Under the pieces are notes generated by a model. The model made no database searches. It saw only the letters and a program-made list of their open reading frames with translations, and was not told the origin of the DNA. From Anaeromicropila populeti (lineage in GTDB: Bacteria; Bacillota; Clostridia; Lachnospirales; Lachnospiraceae), in contig NZ_FOYZ01000018.1 in the NCBI RefSeq assembly GCF_900112775.1, positions 1 through 64,000 on the forward strand: 64,000 nucleotides of DNA, given 5' to 3'. The position numbers were made by a program, and so were the translations under genes. Positions 19,032 to 29,348 of this stretch are shown piece by piece (positions within the stretch are counted from its first letter, which is position 1; every line of letters starts with the position of its first letter).

Positions 19032-19054
19032 GTTTTTCATCCTGCTTTTATCAC

Positions 19055-20473
19055 TTATTCTTCACTGCTGTTTTTGCAACAGATTTTAATTTTGTTACCA
19101 TCACCTATTCCTTTTAGCTCTAGTCCTTCATGCTGTAGATTAATAATTTGATTCACAACCGCTTCACTAATCTCTTCACCAGGCACAATAAGAGGAATTC
19201 CTGGAGGATAAACAAAAACAAATTCACTTGCTGTTTTTCCTATGCTGTCTATTAAATATATTTCTTCCTTGTCACAACAGGACGCTCTATATGGAGGCAT
19301 GTTCATTTTTATACTGCTCACATCCCACTCTGTTGTCTGACATAACAAAGTTCTATTTTTCCTATGAAAGCACTGCTGATCCAGTTCAAATAGTGCCTTT
19401 TCCAGTCTTTCAAAGCCTTTTTCTGTATCACAGATAGTTGCAATTCCAAGTACATAGTCTTTTGACACCATTTCCATTTGAAGCTTATATTTATTTAACA
19501 GTATATCATAAAGTTCTATTCCTGTCATTTCTGTTTCCCTACAAGAAATAATAATTTTAGAAAAATCCCTGTTTTCTGCTTTTCCCATTACCCGTAGGTG
19601 CTTTAATTCTTCGGACTTTTTATAAAATTTATTTAGGCGGTTAACTAATATCTGAAATAACTGGTTACCCTGCTGATCCAGAATGTTCATACATTGATCA
19701 ATTCCTGCCATAAGCACATAAGACGGACTGGAACTCTGAAAAACTGAACTATAATACTCTACTTTTTCAAGTGAAATCAAATTGCTGTTAACATGCATTA
19801 ATGCTGTTTGTGTAAAGGCAGGCAGTGTCTTATGTACACTATGAATTACAATATCCGCTCCCTGCTCTACCGCACTTTTAGGAAATGCATTAGAAAAACA
19901 AAAATGTGCACCATGTGCCTCATCCACCAAAACTGGTACATTCCTTTTATGTGCGGCCACTACAATTTTATCTATTTCAGATACCAGCCCCTCATAAGTA
20001 GGTGATACTAAAACAATTAATTTAATATCTGGATGTTTTATTAACATTGTTTCAATATATTCAGCATTATATCCACAGGCCGCTTCAAAATTTTTGTCCA
20101 TTTGTGGATATAAATAAACAGGAACCAATTGGTTTAACACAATTGCATTATAAACCGATTGATGACAATTGCGTGCCACTAATATGGTATCACCTTTGTT
20201 TGTACTACCTAAAATTCCTGCCAAAATTCCACTTGTGCTGCCGTTTACTAAATAAAATGAATGTGTGGAACGAAATTTTATCTGAACCCGTTCCATGGAT
20301 TTTTTAATTACACCTTTTGCATTATGCAGATAATCAAATCCATCAATTTCTGTAATATCTATTTCATAGGGATTTATTACTGGCATAATTTTTGTATTTC
20401 TTTTGTGTCCTGGCATATGAAATGGATAAATATTTTCCTTCTGGTAATTCTTTAATTTATAGTAAAGAAACAT
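19055..20473 (-). CDS. Orn/Lys/Arg decarboxylase family PLP enzyme (YaaO-like)
   Basis: 472-aa fold-type I PLP enzyme. [11 protein letters not shown] near the N-terminus, [13 protein letters not shown], the cofactor-binding VDEAHGAHF and the Schiff-base lysine in [13 protein letters not shown] (about residue 215) define the family. The small C-terminal domain has [14 protein letters not shown]. Members decarboxylate ornithine, lysine or arginine, giving polyamines; which one is not readable from the sequence. It is the first gene of a minus-strand block in the same order as Bacillus yaaO onward. Confidence 0.9.
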   Translation of the reverse strand: MFLYYKLKNYQKENIYPFHMPGHKRNTKIMPVINPYEIDITEIDGFDYLHNAKGVIKKSMERVQIKFRSTHSFYLVNGSTSGILAGILGSTNKGDTILVARNCHQSVYNAIVLNQLVPVYLYPQMDKNFEAACGYNAEYIETMLIKHPDIKLIVLVSPTYEGLVSEIDKIVVAAHKRNVPVLVDEAHGAHFCFSNAFPKSAVEQGADIVIHSVHKTLPAFTQTALMHVNSNLISLEKVEYYSSVFQSSSPSYVLMAGIDQCMNILDQQGNQLFQILVNRLNKFYKKSEELKHLRVMGKAENRDFSKIIISCRETEMTGIELYDILLNKYKLQMEMVSKDYVLGIATICDTEKGFERLEKALFELDQQCFHRKNRTLLCQTTEWDVSSIKMNMPPYRASCCDKEEIYLIDSIGKTASEFVFVYPPGIPLIVPGEEISEAVVNQIINLQHEGLELKGIGDGNKIKICCKNSSEE

Positions 20474-20578
20474 TTTTTCTCTATTCTCCTTTTTATGAGG
20501 TTTTTACAAATGATTGTAAATTTATTAATCCTAGTGTATAATATCATTACCTATTTTTCAAGATTATGGAGGTATTCT

Positions 20579-21484
20579 ATGTTAAAAATTGGTTCTCATG
20601 TTGGTATGAGCGGTAAAGAGATGTTTTTGAATTCTGTAAAAGAGGCAGTATCTTATGGTGCCAACACATTTATGATTTATACTGGTGCACCTCAGAATAC
20701 AAGACGAAAGTCCATTAATGAATTAAATATAGAAGCAGGACAAGCGTATATGAAGGAGCATGGAATAGATGACTTTGTTGTACATGCCCCTTATATTATT
20801 AACCTTGGCAATTCTATTAAGCAAGAGACATACGAGCTAGCTGTGAATTTTTTGCAGATTGAAATAGAACGTACTGCTGCTTTAGGAAGTAAAACACTTG
20901 TATTGCATCCTGGTTCTCATGTTAATGCCGGAGAAGAAACAGGCTTAAAGCAAATTATTAGTGGACTTAACCTTGTTCTCACTGCGGATACACCTGTCAA
21001 TATTGCTTTAGAAACCATGGCTGGAAAGGGTAGTGAAATAGGCCGTTCTTTTGAACAATTAGCTGCTATTTATGATGGTGTTCATTACAATGATAAGCTT
21101 CGGGTATGTTTTGACACTTGTCATACCAATGACAACGGGTATGACGTTGTAAATAACTTTGAAGGCGTGATAGAAGAATTTGATCGGATTTTAGGCAAAG
21201 AACAAATTGCTGTTTTTCATATTAATGACAGCAAAAATGGTAAGGAATCTCATAAAGACCGTCATGAAAATATTGGATTTGGCCACATTGGCTTTGATGC
21301 TTTGTATAAGGTTATTATGTATCCTGATTTTATGCATGTACCAAAGATACTGGAAACACCATATATCCCAGATCCTGATGATAAATCAAAATCTTATCCG
21401 CCCTATAAAGAAGAAATTGAAATGATTCGTTCAGGTGTTTTTAATCCAGAACTAAAGGAATTAATTATTGCTAACCACCGCTGA
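20579..21484 (+). CDS. nfo: Deoxyribonuclease IV (AP endonuclease, endonuclease IV)
   Basis: Repairs abasic sites in DNA; 301 aa, a TIM barrel with three metal ions. Metal ligands are seen in [27 protein letters not shown] and the closing FGHIGFD region. I chose ATG at 20579, since GGAGG lies 6 nt upstream and the protein then begins [10 protein letters not shown] as in homologues; an upstream ATG at 20495 would add 28 unrelated hydrophobic residues. It is one of few plus-strand genes left of oriC. Confidence 0.96.
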   Translation: MLKIGSHVGMSGKEMFLNSVKEAVSYGANTFMIYTGAPQNTRRKSINELNIEAGQAYMKEHGIDDFVVHAPYIINLGNSIKQETYELAVNFLQIEIERTAALGSKTLVLHPGSHVNAGEETGLKQIISGLNLVLTADTPVNIALETMAGKGSEIGRSFEQLAAIYDGVHYNDKLRVCFDTCHTNDNGYDVVNNFEGVIEEFDRILGKEQIAVFHINDSKNGKESHKDRHENIGFGHIGFDALYKVIMYPDFMHVPKILETPYIPDPDDKSKSYPPYKEEIEMIRSGVFNPELKELIIANHR

Positions 21485-21500
21485 TATATAAACGTAAACA

Positions 21501-22238
21501 TTAAATTAATGACTTATTACGACAATAGACATATGCGTTTCCCTCTTTACCTACTCTATCTACTGCACCCACATAATGTAATACATTTAGCGCTGTCTGC
21601 GCCTGTGAAATATGTAACTTAGAGGACTTCGCATAGTCTTTTGATGTAAAAGTTTGGTCTAATTCATTAGGAATCAACTTCAAATAATCTCTAGAATCCT
21701 GTAAAATTAATTCTTCCACAATCTCTACTGGTACTCTGTCATGTCGGGAAGAACCACGCTTGCGATTTTCACTCCAACCATTTAACAGTCTAAATTCTTC
21801 CATATTAATCATCATTAATTTTATTCTTAAATTTGGGTTATTTAAAAGCATCTTTATTTTGTACAACTCAAAAAAAGCTATATAATATGTTCCCCTTTTG
21901 GGAGATTTTCTTTTCTTAGATACCTCGCCAGTTTCATTGTCAACCCAATAAAGCCACTTATCATGGGTAATTGGATAAACAACCGTCACCGTATAATCTG
22001 GAAGTAATTTTTCCAGTTTATTGCGCAATAAATTAAAGTTCTGGGTTTGTACTTCAATGATTCCTTGTTCGTTCAAAATATCTACGTGATATCTTCCAAT
22101 TTTAATTTCCTGCTTATCAACATCTGGTTCCAAGTAGTCCTTTAATGCAGCATGTAATGTCTTTTCTTTTAAAGTTCCTATTGTCCTAGATGTTGATTCA
22201 GATTCATTTTCTATACTTTTTTTTTGCACATTTTTCAT
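21501..22238 (-). CDS. Hypothetical protein with PD-(D/E)XK-like motifs and a possible winged-helix tail
   Basis: 245 aa; I do not recognise a named family. The first third has an arrangement like PD-(D/E)XK nucleases: an acidic helix residue (E25 in LKEKTLHAAL), then Asp53 in GRYHVDIL and E62-V-Q64 in GIIEVQT, that is an E-x-Q variant of the D/E-x-K motif. A middle Lys/Arg-rich part (KKRKSPKRGT, about residues 128-137) follows. The last 60 residues (FTSKDYAKSSKLHISQAQTALN) look like a helix-turn-helix. The motifs are suggestive, not proof of nuclease activity. It converges with nfo 17 bp away. Confidence 0.5.
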   Translation of the reverse strand: MKNVQKKSIENESESTSRTIGTLKEKTLHAALKDYLEPDVDKQEIKIGRYHVDILNEQGIIEVQTQNFNLLRNKLEKLLPDYTVTVVYPITHDKWLYWVDNETGEVSKKRKSPKRGTYYIAFFELYKIKMLLNNPNLRIKLMMINMEEFRLLNGWSENRKRGSSRHDRVPVEIVEELILQDSRDYLKLIPNELDQTFTSKDYAKSSKLHISQAQTALNVLHYVGAVDRVGKEGNAYVYCRNKSLI

Positions 22239-22280
22239 AATTTAACAATCCGGTCATATATTTTCCATAAAAACAAGAAA

Positions 22281-22352
22281 CACTCCCAGCAGGAATCGAA
22301 CCTGCAACTAACCCTTAGGAGGGGTTTATTATATCCATTTAACTATGAGAGC
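22281..22352 (-). tRNA. tRNA-Arg (anticodon CCT)
   Basis: Full cloverleaf on the minus strand: 7-bp acceptor stem starting GCTCTCA paired with TGGGAGT (with G-T pairs), a 4-bp D stem, an anticodon stem AACCC/GGGTT with loop CTCCTAA, and a T arm GCAGG-TTCGAAT-CCTGC. The anticodon CCT reads AGG. The CCA end is not encoded. Confidence 0.95.
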
Positions 22353-22389
22353 AAACATAACTGTAAACTTTTGTTTTAACGCAATATCT

Positions 22390-22417
22390 ATTATAACTTA
22401 TTTTATAAAAATGTCAA
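22390..22417 (-). promoter_or_regulatory. Sigma-A promoter of tRNA-Arg
   Basis: On the minus strand, a perfect TTGACA (complement of 22412-22417), a 16-bp spacer and a perfect TATAAT (complement of 22390-22395). Transcription would start about 30 bp before the tRNA. Confidence 0.85.
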
Positions 22418-22423
22418 CCAACA

Positions 22424-22462
22424 AGGGCATTTTCATACTAATTAAAATATGAAAAATGCCCT
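22424..22462 (-). terminator. Terminator-like hairpin downstream of the conserved hypothetical gene
   Basis: Inverted repeat with GGGCATTTTCATA and TATGAAAAATGCCC arms and a single bulge, just after the stop of the gene ending at 22478. The following bases on the minus strand are T-rich but interrupted, so efficiency may be moderate. It separates that gene from the tRNA-Arg promoter. Confidence 0.65.
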
Positions 22463-22477
22463 ATGTATATTTCTATT

Positions 22478-23362
22478 TTAAAAGCTAGGAAAATATGCGT
22501 ATCCCTGCATCCATATATTTCCTTTAAATCGTCTGTTTACCTGAGGTTCTCCCTCCAAATCTTTTTTATTAATACAAACATCATATATAATATCGTTACA
22601 ACTAACGACTATATCGTAAACCTCTTCACCTGTCATAGAATTAATCAATAAATTATATTCTAAAATAGTTCCTATAATAGAGTAATTATCTGACTCTGCT
22701 CCATATGGAATAAAACTGGTTTCTACAATAGAGTAAATATCCTCATTTTTAGAACGCCTTGATATCATGGCATACAAATCTATATCATCAATCGTCAGGC
22801 TGTCAATGGCATCCTGATTCCCCATTTTCGCTTCTGCAATCAATTGTTTTCTTAAATTTGCTTCTGCTGTCTGCTTTTTTTGCTTAGCCTCATCAGATGT
22901 TAAACCAAGTAATATTTTCCCTTCTACTGAAAGTCCAGATAACGCAACCTGCAAGTATCTAGAATTGGTATTGGTCATATTACTTTTCCTGCTGCACTCC
23001 ATGGAATTCTGCAAATAAAAAATTAAAGAAACACCTAATCGTAAGTCATCACACATCCCTGTGTAAGCTTCTGTATCAACTCTCTTGTTAATCGTAACTT
23101 CTTCTTTAATTGAAATTTTTCTCCCTTGAAAATATGGGAAATAATGCTCCAAATGAAAAAAGCCTTTCTCATCGTACTCTCCACGAATGGTGACTCCCAT
23201 ATGCTCAGCAAAATCCATTTTCATTTCCGTTAAAGTCGTGGTAGGATTAAGTTTCCTCATATTTTTTTCAATAGGTCGATCCATTATAATACCAAGAATT
23301 CTATCTAAATCTTTCCTGTTTTGTACTTGGCTAAATCCTACTGCTCTCAAATAACTGTGCAT
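22478..23362 (-). CDS. Conserved hypothetical protein, probably DUF3881 family
   Basis: 294 aa from the ATG at 23362, preceded by AGGATGG; a further ATG at 23401 lacks a good ribosome site. The start MHSYLRAVGFS and the overall length match my recollection of the Lachnospiraceae DUF3881 family, but I cannot confirm this without a search. It is predicted soluble, mixed alpha/beta, with an acidic stretch near the middle (DDIDLYAM). No catalytic motif is visible. It stands alone between the mannan operon and tRNA-Arg, with its own terminator. Confidence 0.6.
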   Translation of the reverse strand: MHSYLRAVGFSQVQNRKDLDRILGIIMDRPIEKNMRKLNPTTTLTEMKMDFAEHMGVTIRGEYDEKGFFHLEHYFPYFQGRKISIKEEVTINKRVDTEAYTGMCDDLRLGVSLIFYLQNSMECSRKSNMTNTNSRYLQVALSGLSVEGKILLGLTSDEAKQKKQTAEANLRKQLIAEAKMGNQDAIDSLTIDDIDLYAMISRRSKNEDIYSIVETSFIPYGAESDNYSIIGTILEYNLLINSMTGEEVYDIVVSCNDIIYDVCINKKDLEGEPQVNRRFKGNIWMQGYAYFPSF

Positions 23363-23521
23363 AAATCCACCATCCTTTCTATTGAAAATGTATCCTATCA
23401 TTCTCCATACTTATATACTAAATTAGTTTTACAAAAATTGCAATAATGTTATATACTTATATCATGAAATATCTATACTGTCAATTGTTTTCCTTATTTT
23501 TTATTGTATTCTAGAGATAAA

Positions 23522-23546
23522 TAGAGTTCACCGATAGTGAACTCTA
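23522..23546 (-). terminator. Terminator at the end of the mannan operon
   Basis: Perfect 10-nt-arm hairpin (TAGAGTTCAC / GTGAACTCTA) with a 5-nt loop, 16 bp after the phosphohexomutase stop codon. The minus-strand bases after it are only moderately U-rich. Confidence 0.65.
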
Positions 23547-23561
23547 CCATCCAAATAATTC

Positions 23562-25286
23562 TTATTTTGCATACTCTAACATTGCACTTGTCAAACCTTC
23601 CAGCAACTCATTAGAATTCTCAAAGCTTTGTCCTTTTACTCCAAAATAGAATTTAATTTTTGGCTCCGTTCCAGATGGTCTAACACAGCACCATGCTTCT
23701 TCACTTAGATCATAATATAAAACGTTTGAAACTGGTAAACCAGTTGGAACTACTTCATTTGTCTCCATGTTCTTCATTTGCTCATATTGATAATCTCTTA
23801 CCTGAAGTACCTTATACTTTCCTAATTGTTTTGGAGGATTATTGCGCATTTTTTCTAATATTTCTTTGATCTGCTCAGCGCCGCTAATGCCTTTTAAGGT
23901 CATAGTTTCAAGTCCCTCTCGATAAAATCCGTACTTTTCAAAAATACAAATCATCTGGTCCCATAATGACAAATTCTGCTTTTTATAAAAAGCTGCTGCC
24001 TCACATAACGACATAACTGCAACAATTGCATCCTTATCTCTTGCATGAGTTCCAACAAGACATCCATAACTCTCTTCAAAACCAAATACATACTCATATG
24101 TATTGTTTTGTTCAAATAATTTAATTTGCTCACCTATATACTTAAATCCCGTCAGCACTTCAATTAACTTCATATTATAATTTTTCGCAACCGCGTCAGC
24201 CATATTAGTTGATACGATTGTCTTAATTAACGCACCATTCTCAGGTAGTATTCCTAGTTTTTGTTTTTCTGACATTAAATATTCACAGATAAGCATACCT
24301 GACATATTACCTGTAAAGGACATATACTCACCAGTTTTTGAGTCCTTTGCATATACACCAAGCCTGTCTGCATCTGGATCAGTTGCCAAAACAATATCTG
24401 CATCTACTTCTTTAGCTAATTTTAATGCTAACGTAAAAGCCTTAGCATCCTCTGGATTAGGATAACTTACTGTTGGAAACTCTCCATCAGGTAGTTCCTG
24501 CTCAGGAACCACATAAACATTCTCAAATCCAAGTTCCTGTAATACTCTTCGCGCAGGAATATTTCCTGTTCCATGTAAAGGTGTATAAACAATCTTTATA
24601 TCTTTTCCTACTTCTTTTATCACTTCAGGATGAACTACCTGTTTTTTCAGTTCAGCGATGTATTTATCATCAATTTCAGCACCAATTATTTCTAATAGTC
24701 CTGCTGCAATAGCTTCCTCTTTTGTCATGGATTTCACATTAGCAAAATCTGTTACCCCATTTACTTCGGTAATGATCTGGTTATCTTTTGGAAATGTAAT
24801 CTGTGCGCCATCTTCCCAGTAAACCTTATATCCATTATACTCTGGTGGGTTATGACTTGCAGTAATTACAATACCTGCAATACAACCTAGTGTCCGTACC
24901 GCAAAAGATAATTCTGGTGTTGGTCTTAATGATTCAAAAACATATGCTTTTATACCATTAGCTGCAAGGCAAAGCGCTGCCTCTTCAGCAAATTCAGGAG
25001 ACATTCTTCTAGAATCAAATGCAATTGCAACTCCTTTTTCCTGACCATTTTCCTTAATAATAAAATTAGCTAATCCCTGCGTTGTTTTACGAACAGTATA
25101 AATGTTTAAACGGTTTGTTCCTGCTCCTATTACGCCCCTTAATCCGCCAGTTCCAAAGTCAAGTTCTTTGTAAAAGCGGTCTTCAATTTCAGCTTCATTT
25201 CCTTTTAAATTAATCAGCTCAGTTCTAGTCGCCTCATCAAAATAAGGGTCTTGGCACCATTTTTCATATCTCAATTTGTAGTCCAT
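23562..25286 (-). CDS. Phosphoglucomutase/phosphomannomutase family protein
   Basis: Interconverts hexose-1- and hexose-6-phosphates. 574 aa from 25286 (MDYKLRYEKW), with GAAAGG upstream; longer starts at 25292 and 25334 would add up to 16 residues and overlap the preceding gene. The phosphoserine loop TASHNPPEYNGYKVYW (about residues 134-149), the Mg2+ loop DPDADRLG, GFEESYG and the phosphate-binding RPSGTEPKIKFY all are present. As last gene of the mannan operon it would turn mannose-1-phosphate (or glucose-1-phosphate) from the GH130 phosphorylases into the 6-phosphate for glycolysis. Preference for mannose or glucose is not readable. Confidence 0.9.
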   Translation of the reverse strand: MDYKLRYEKWCQDPYFDEATRTELINLKGNEAEIEDRFYKELDFGTGGLRGVIGAGTNRLNIYTVRKTTQGLANFIIKENGQEKGVAIAFDSRRMSPEFAEEAALCLAANGIKAYVFESLRPTPELSFAVRTLGCIAGIVITASHNPPEYNGYKVYWEDGAQITFPKDNQIITEVNGVTDFANVKSMTKEEAIAAGLLEIIGAEIDDKYIAELKKQVVHPEVIKEVGKDIKIVYTPLHGTGNIPARRVLQELGFENVYVVPEQELPDGEFPTVSYPNPEDAKAFTLALKLAKEVDADIVLATDPDADRLGVYAKDSKTGEYMSFTGNMSGMLICEYLMSEKQKLGILPENGALIKTIVSTNMADAVAKNYNMKLIEVLTGFKYIGEQIKLFEQNNTYEYVFGFEESYGCLVGTHARDKDAIVAVMSLCEAAAFYKKQNLSLWDQMICIFEKYGFYREGLETMTLKGISGAEQIKEILEKMRNNPPKQLGKYKVLQVRDYQYEQMKNMETNEVVPTGLPVSNVLYYDLSEEAWCCVRPSGTEPKIKFYFGVKGQSFENSNELLEGLTSAMLEYAK

Positions 25287-25320
25287 ATTCATTTCCTTTC
25301 TATAACTGTTTTCTTGACGC

Positions 25321-26838
25321 CTATACCGTAACAAAAGGTGCTACTGGCAATCCTTTAATGTTATATAAATTAACAATACCATAATTGGTCCATGCATACC
25401 GGGCATATTTAGGATTTTTAATTTTGGCATTAGAAATTATAATTGACTCTCCGTTTACAACGGCTTTTGCGGGATAGAACACTTCATCCTCTCCTGCAAT
25501 TTCAAATAATGCTATTTCATCGTTTCCCTTTACTTCAAAACCTCCGTATACATAGTCAAAGTATAACACAATATTATCCTCATTTAAATCCATATCTTTT
25601 AACATTGGACTATTTGCATATAAATTATTTATATTATAAAATTTTTCTAGAACCTGAAGTGCCAACCTATGTCCAACTGTTTTTTTATCTAAAGGATGAA
25701 TATTATCATATTCACCACAGTCAATTAAGACTGCCAATGCTGTATTCTTAATGGTTTGAGAGACCTTTCTCTGATTTTCTCTTAGTATCGCCCATGATTT
25801 TGTATCAGCACATCCTTTTTCAATCCACATTGGCAGCTGTGTAATAACAAAAGGTAATTCATCATCACTCCAGTCACTTCTCCACTGTGAAATTAATTTT
25901 GTCAGCATTTTATCATAAATCTTTGGTTTCTTTTCATCTTCTTCCCCCTGATACCATAAAAAACCTTTAATTGTATAAGGAGCCACTCTTTGAACCATAG
26001 TTTCATACAATCCGCCTGGACGAAATCCTGATTTCTTTCCTGCTGGCTCTGGCCAAGGGCAAATTCCAGCTTTTTTATTAATATCCTCCCATGAAATATC
26101 CGGTTTAATTTTTCTTAACTGTTCCGAATGTTCATTCCATGCTTTCCACTCTACATCCCAAATAGCCTTTTCCTTTTCATACTCTTCATCAGTTTTATCT
26201 CCTACTAACTCATTCCAATCTAAAATATATGTATTGGCTTCCTCGTCAGAAGATAAATATTCTCTGCTCATCCAGCAGGAAATAGAAGTGCCTCCCCAGT
26301 AACAATCAATAATACCTACTGTTATTCCTAAAGTCTGACTAACTTCTCTGGCAAAAAAATAAGCAACTGCCGACATGGTTGCTGCTGTTGTGGGCTTTAC
26401 AACTTCCCAATGCCTTCTTCCTTCTTCTTCAAGATTATGTGTTTCTAAAGTAGGAATTTTTGCAACATTATAAAAACGTATAGAATTCCAATCTGCACTT
26501 TCTACCTCCTTGGCACCATCTTTGCAGTTCTGTAATTCTAATTCCATATTTGACTGCCCACCTGCATACCAAACCTCTCCTACCATAACATTTTCATATG
26601 AAATGTTTTTTTCTCCATCAGAAATACTCATAACATAAGGGCCTCCTGCCTCCATACAAGGTACTTCTGCTCTCCACTGGTTATTTCTTACCATTGTCCT
26701 TACTTTATGATTAGCAATAGATATTTCTATTGTTGTATTATCTTTTCCAGTTCCCCACACTAAAACCTGCTTATTTCTCTGTAACACCATATTATTACTA
26801 AAAATTTGTGCTGTTCTTAATTCATTTGCAAATTCCAT
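25321..26838 (-). CDS. Carbohydrate O-acetylesterase, SGNH/SASA (sialate O-acetylesterase-like) family
   Basis: 505 aa from the ATG at 26838 that follows AGGAAAGGA; a longer start at 26892 lacks one. Block I is VWYAGGQSNMELELQNC with the Ser nucleophile in GQSN, and the catalytic Asp/His lie in CGEYDNIHPLDKKTVGHRL. A beta-rich N-terminal domain (about residues 1-85) is typical for SASA proteins. No signal peptide is present, so it acts inside the cell. In this operon it most likely removes acetyl groups from imported manno-oligosaccharides; the family name does not mean it acts on sialic acid. The Roseburia mannan locus also has esterases, but of families CE2 and CE17. Confidence 0.82.
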   Translation of the reverse strand: MEFANELRTAQIFSNNMVLQRNKQVLVWGTGKDNTTIEISIANHKVRTMVRNNQWRAEVPCMEAGGPYVMSISDGEKNISYENVMVGEVWYAGGQSNMELELQNCKDGAKEVESADWNSIRFYNVAKIPTLETHNLEEEGRRHWEVVKPTTAATMSAVAYFFAREVSQTLGITVGIIDCYWGGTSISCWMSREYLSSDEEANTYILDWNELVGDKTDEEYEKEKAIWDVEWKAWNEHSEQLRKIKPDISWEDINKKAGICPWPEPAGKKSGFRPGGLYETMVQRVAPYTIKGFLWYQGEEDEKKPKIYDKMLTKLISQWRSDWSDDELPFVITQLPMWIEKGCADTKSWAILRENQRKVSQTIKNTALAVLIDCGEYDNIHPLDKKTVGHRLALQVLEKFYNINNLYANSPMLKDMDLNEDNIVLYFDYVYGGFEVKGNDEIALFEIAGEDEVFYPAKAVVNGESIIISNAKIKNPKYARYAWTNYGIVNLYNIKGLPVAPFVTV

Positions 26839-26936
26839 TTTAAACAATCCTTTCCTATAGAACAGGGAGGCTATATCTGTTATTACATCCACATATAATC
26901 TCCCTACTATTCAATCATTATTCGTATTATATCATA

Positions 26937-28112
26937 TTATCTCTGTTCATTGATATACTCTAAATTTTTTCTTATCAACTCACATCTTTGAGCAACACAT
27001 TCTACTGAACGCAATGGATCTTCTGGTGTATTAAATACATAATCAATAATTTTTTCTATTGTTGTTGTTGCAACATGTAATCTTGTGTCAGAAGAAGCAT
27101 AGTAGATATACAATTCCCCATTATCTCTTGCAATTGCTCCATTTGTAAATACTACATTGGATACATCACCAATTCTCTCCTCTAGCCGAGGTACAATTAA
27201 AAATCCTGATGGTTCTGCGATTACTTCCCATGGTTTATCTAAAGCCGTAGCAAATGCATATATTACATATCGCAGTCCTGCTGCTGTATTCCTTACACCA
27301 TGGGCAATATGAATATACCCCTTATCTGTCTTAAATGGAACTGCACCAGCACCATTTTTAGCTTCTGTTATTGTGTGATATTTTCTCCTGCTTGTCATGG
27401 TTTCTTCATCAATAACAGGATTCATTATATCCTTACATAATCCAAAGCCTATACCACCCCCAGAACCAGTGTCAATAAAATCATCCATAGGCCTTGTATA
27501 AAAAGCATACTGACCATCAACAAATTCTGGATGCAGCACAACATTACGTTGCTGTGGACTTCTCAGCGTTTTAAGATTAGGAAGTCTTTCCCACTTTTTT
27601 AAATCTTTTGTTCTTACAATGCCTGCTGCTGCAACTGCTGCTGATAAATCATTTACTGTTGTATCCTTGCTCTCAGAGCAAAAAACGCCATAAATATAAC
27701 CATCTTCATGCTTGGTAAGTCTCATATCATATACATTTGTTTCTTCAGGACAGGTATCATCTAGTAGAATTGGATAGTCCCAAAAACGAAAACCGTCTAC
27801 ACCATTGTCACTCTCTGCAATACCAAAAAAAGATTTTCTATCATTTCCTTCAATTCGTGCTACCAAATAGAATTTTCCATTTAATTCAATTGCACCTGAA
27901 TTGAACACTGCATTTACTCCTAGACGCTCCATGAAAAATGGATTTGTCTTAGGATTTAAATCATATTTCCATGTCAACGGAATATGCTCTCTTGTTAATA
28001 CAGGATATTCCCATCTATCATAAATTCCATTATAAATATTACTCTTAACATTTTTCCGATTAATAAGAGCTTCGTATTTTTCATTTTCAATATAATATTT
28101 TTTGTTAAACAT
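26937..28112 (-). CDS. GH130 phosphorylase, 4-O-beta-D-mannosyl-D-glucose phosphorylase type (GH130_1)
   Basis: Cleaves beta-1,4-mannosyl-glucose with phosphate, giving mannose-1-phosphate and glucose, in the cytoplasm. 391 aa, the length of GH130_1 enzymes. The N-terminus has [21 protein letters not shown] and [13 protein letters not shown], and [20 protein letters not shown] holds conserved active-site residues. It overlaps the epimerase by 8 nt. In this pathway the epimerase turns mannobiose into mannosyl-glucose, which this enzyme then splits. Subfamily call rests on length and sequence resemblance; substrate use is inferred. Confidence 0.88.
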   Translation of the reverse strand: MFNKKYYIENEKYEALINRKNVKSNIYNGIYDRWEYPVLTREHIPLTWKYDLNPKTNPFFMERLGVNAVFNSGAIELNGKFYLVARIEGNDRKSFFGIAESDNGVDGFRFWDYPILLDDTCPEETNVYDMRLTKHEDGYIYGVFCSESKDTTVNDLSAAVAAAGIVRTKDLKKWERLPNLKTLRSPQQRNVVLHPEFVDGQYAFYTRPMDDFIDTGSGGGIGFGLCKDIMNPVIDEETMTSRRKYHTITEAKNGAGAVPFKTDKGYIHIAHGVRNTAAGLRYVIYAFATALDKPWEVIAEPSGFLIVPRLEERIGDVSNVVFTNGAIARDNGELYIYYASSDTRLHVATTTIEKIIDYVFNTPEDPLRSVECVAQRCELIRKNLEYINEQR

Positions 28113-29289
28113 CTATGTTCCTCCTAATAATTTCAAAGCACATACGACCATTGTGATACGGACACTTCCATGGACCTACTATTTCCTTTTGATTCTCTGT
28201 AGGAACTCCATTATTATCTAGCTCATAAAACCACTCAGAATTTTTTCTCTTATCAATAACATTTTCCTTAATGTATTCCCATATATTTTTAGCGGCATTC
28301 AAATATTCTGTCCGCTGTGGTTCCTTTTCATACCCATTTAAAAATCCAATTACAGCTTCCGCCTGTACCCACCAGATTCTTTTCTTATCTACCTCTCCAC
28401 GATCACATTCATTCCATAAGGAATTTTTGTGATAAGCTGTTTCGTAAATTTTTTGCGTCAGTTTTTTTGTAATAGGCTGAAGCTTTTCAATATATTTACG
28501 TTCCCCCAGCACTTCACAGCCCCGATCAATCAGCCATGCTGTTTCAATATCATGTCCATAGGAATGTAAATCAAGAATACTATTCATATCCTTATCAAAA
28601 AATACCTCTTGTCGATTTAATTCCGGATTAAAAACCTTATCTGCAAATGTATCTAACATCCACTCCAATCTGCTTTTTATCTCTTCTCTCTTTGTAACAC
28701 GATAAAACTCCGTGTACGCCTCAAATACATGCAGTAATGTATTCATTGTTTTCTCAGCAATAACACCATTTTCAGATAGCTTGTCATTTTCAACTGGTTG
28801 AAATTTTAAATCAAATGCTTCTAAATATCCTACACTATCACAACATTTTTCTTCAATTACATGATATATTTCATCGGCTAACTTAATTGCTTCTTCCTCT
28901 TTTGAAGCATCGTAATATGAGGACAAGGCATAAATGGCAAATGCCATGTTATACGTATGTTTTGTACTGTCTAAAACTTCTCCTTGATATGAGGTTGACC
29001 AGAAAACACCACCATTAACTTTATCATAACAATAATTTTTTATATATTCATATGCATGTCTTGCATCTTCCAAATATTCTTTTTTTCCAAACATAAGATA
29101 TGCATTGGCAAAAAACCACAATATACGGCTATGCAAAATAACACCCTTTGGTGCCGTTTTATCTATATTTAAATTAAAATCTACAAGACCATAATATCCA
29201 CCATTTTCATTATCCCTTAATTTAGACCAAAATGGTAAAATTCCAGAAATAACATGTTCTTTAACCTGCTCAATCAGCAATTTTGTCAT
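28105..29289 (-). CDS. Mannobiose/cellobiose 2-epimerase (AGE family)
   Basis: Converts the reducing-end mannose of beta-1,4-mannobiose to glucose. 394 aa, an (alpha/alpha)6 barrel with [12 protein letters not shown] near the N-terminus, [15 protein letters not shown] (a catalytic His region) and [17 protein letters not shown] in the second half. These are standard in cellobiose 2-epimerases of the acylglucosamine-2-epimerase superfamily. It is placed between the two GH130 genes, as in the Roseburia mannan locus, which argues for mannobiose as substrate. Confidence 0.9.
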   Translation of the reverse strand: MTKLLIEQVKEHVISGILPFWSKLRDNENGGYYGLVDFNLNIDKTAPKGVILHSRILWFFANAYLMFGKKEYLEDARHAYEYIKNYCYDKVNGGVFWSTSYQGEVLDSTKHTYNMAFAIYALSSYYDASKEEEAIKLADEIYHVIEEKCCDSVGYLEAFDLKFQPVENDKLSENGVIAEKTMNTLLHVFEAYTEFYRVTKREEIKSRLEWMLDTFADKVFNPELNRQEVFFDKDMNSILDLHSYGHDIETAWLIDRGCEVLGERKYIEKLQPITKKLTQKIYETAYHKNSLWNECDRGEVDKKRIWWVQAEAVIGFLNGYEKEPQRTEYLNAAKNIWEYIKENVIDKRKNSEWFYELDNNGVPTENQKEIVGPWKCPYHNGRMCFEIIRRNIDV

Positions 29290-29348
29290 CCTCCTACATC
29301 TAGATTTTAATATAGGGATACAGAATCTGTATCCCTAATTAACACTGT

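Noticed and set aside
20495-20578. Upstream ATG for nfo giving a hydrophobic N-terminal extension
   Set aside because: The GGAGG ribosome site is directly before the ATG at 20579, and the protein from there matches the family start; the extension looks like untranslated AT-rich DNA.
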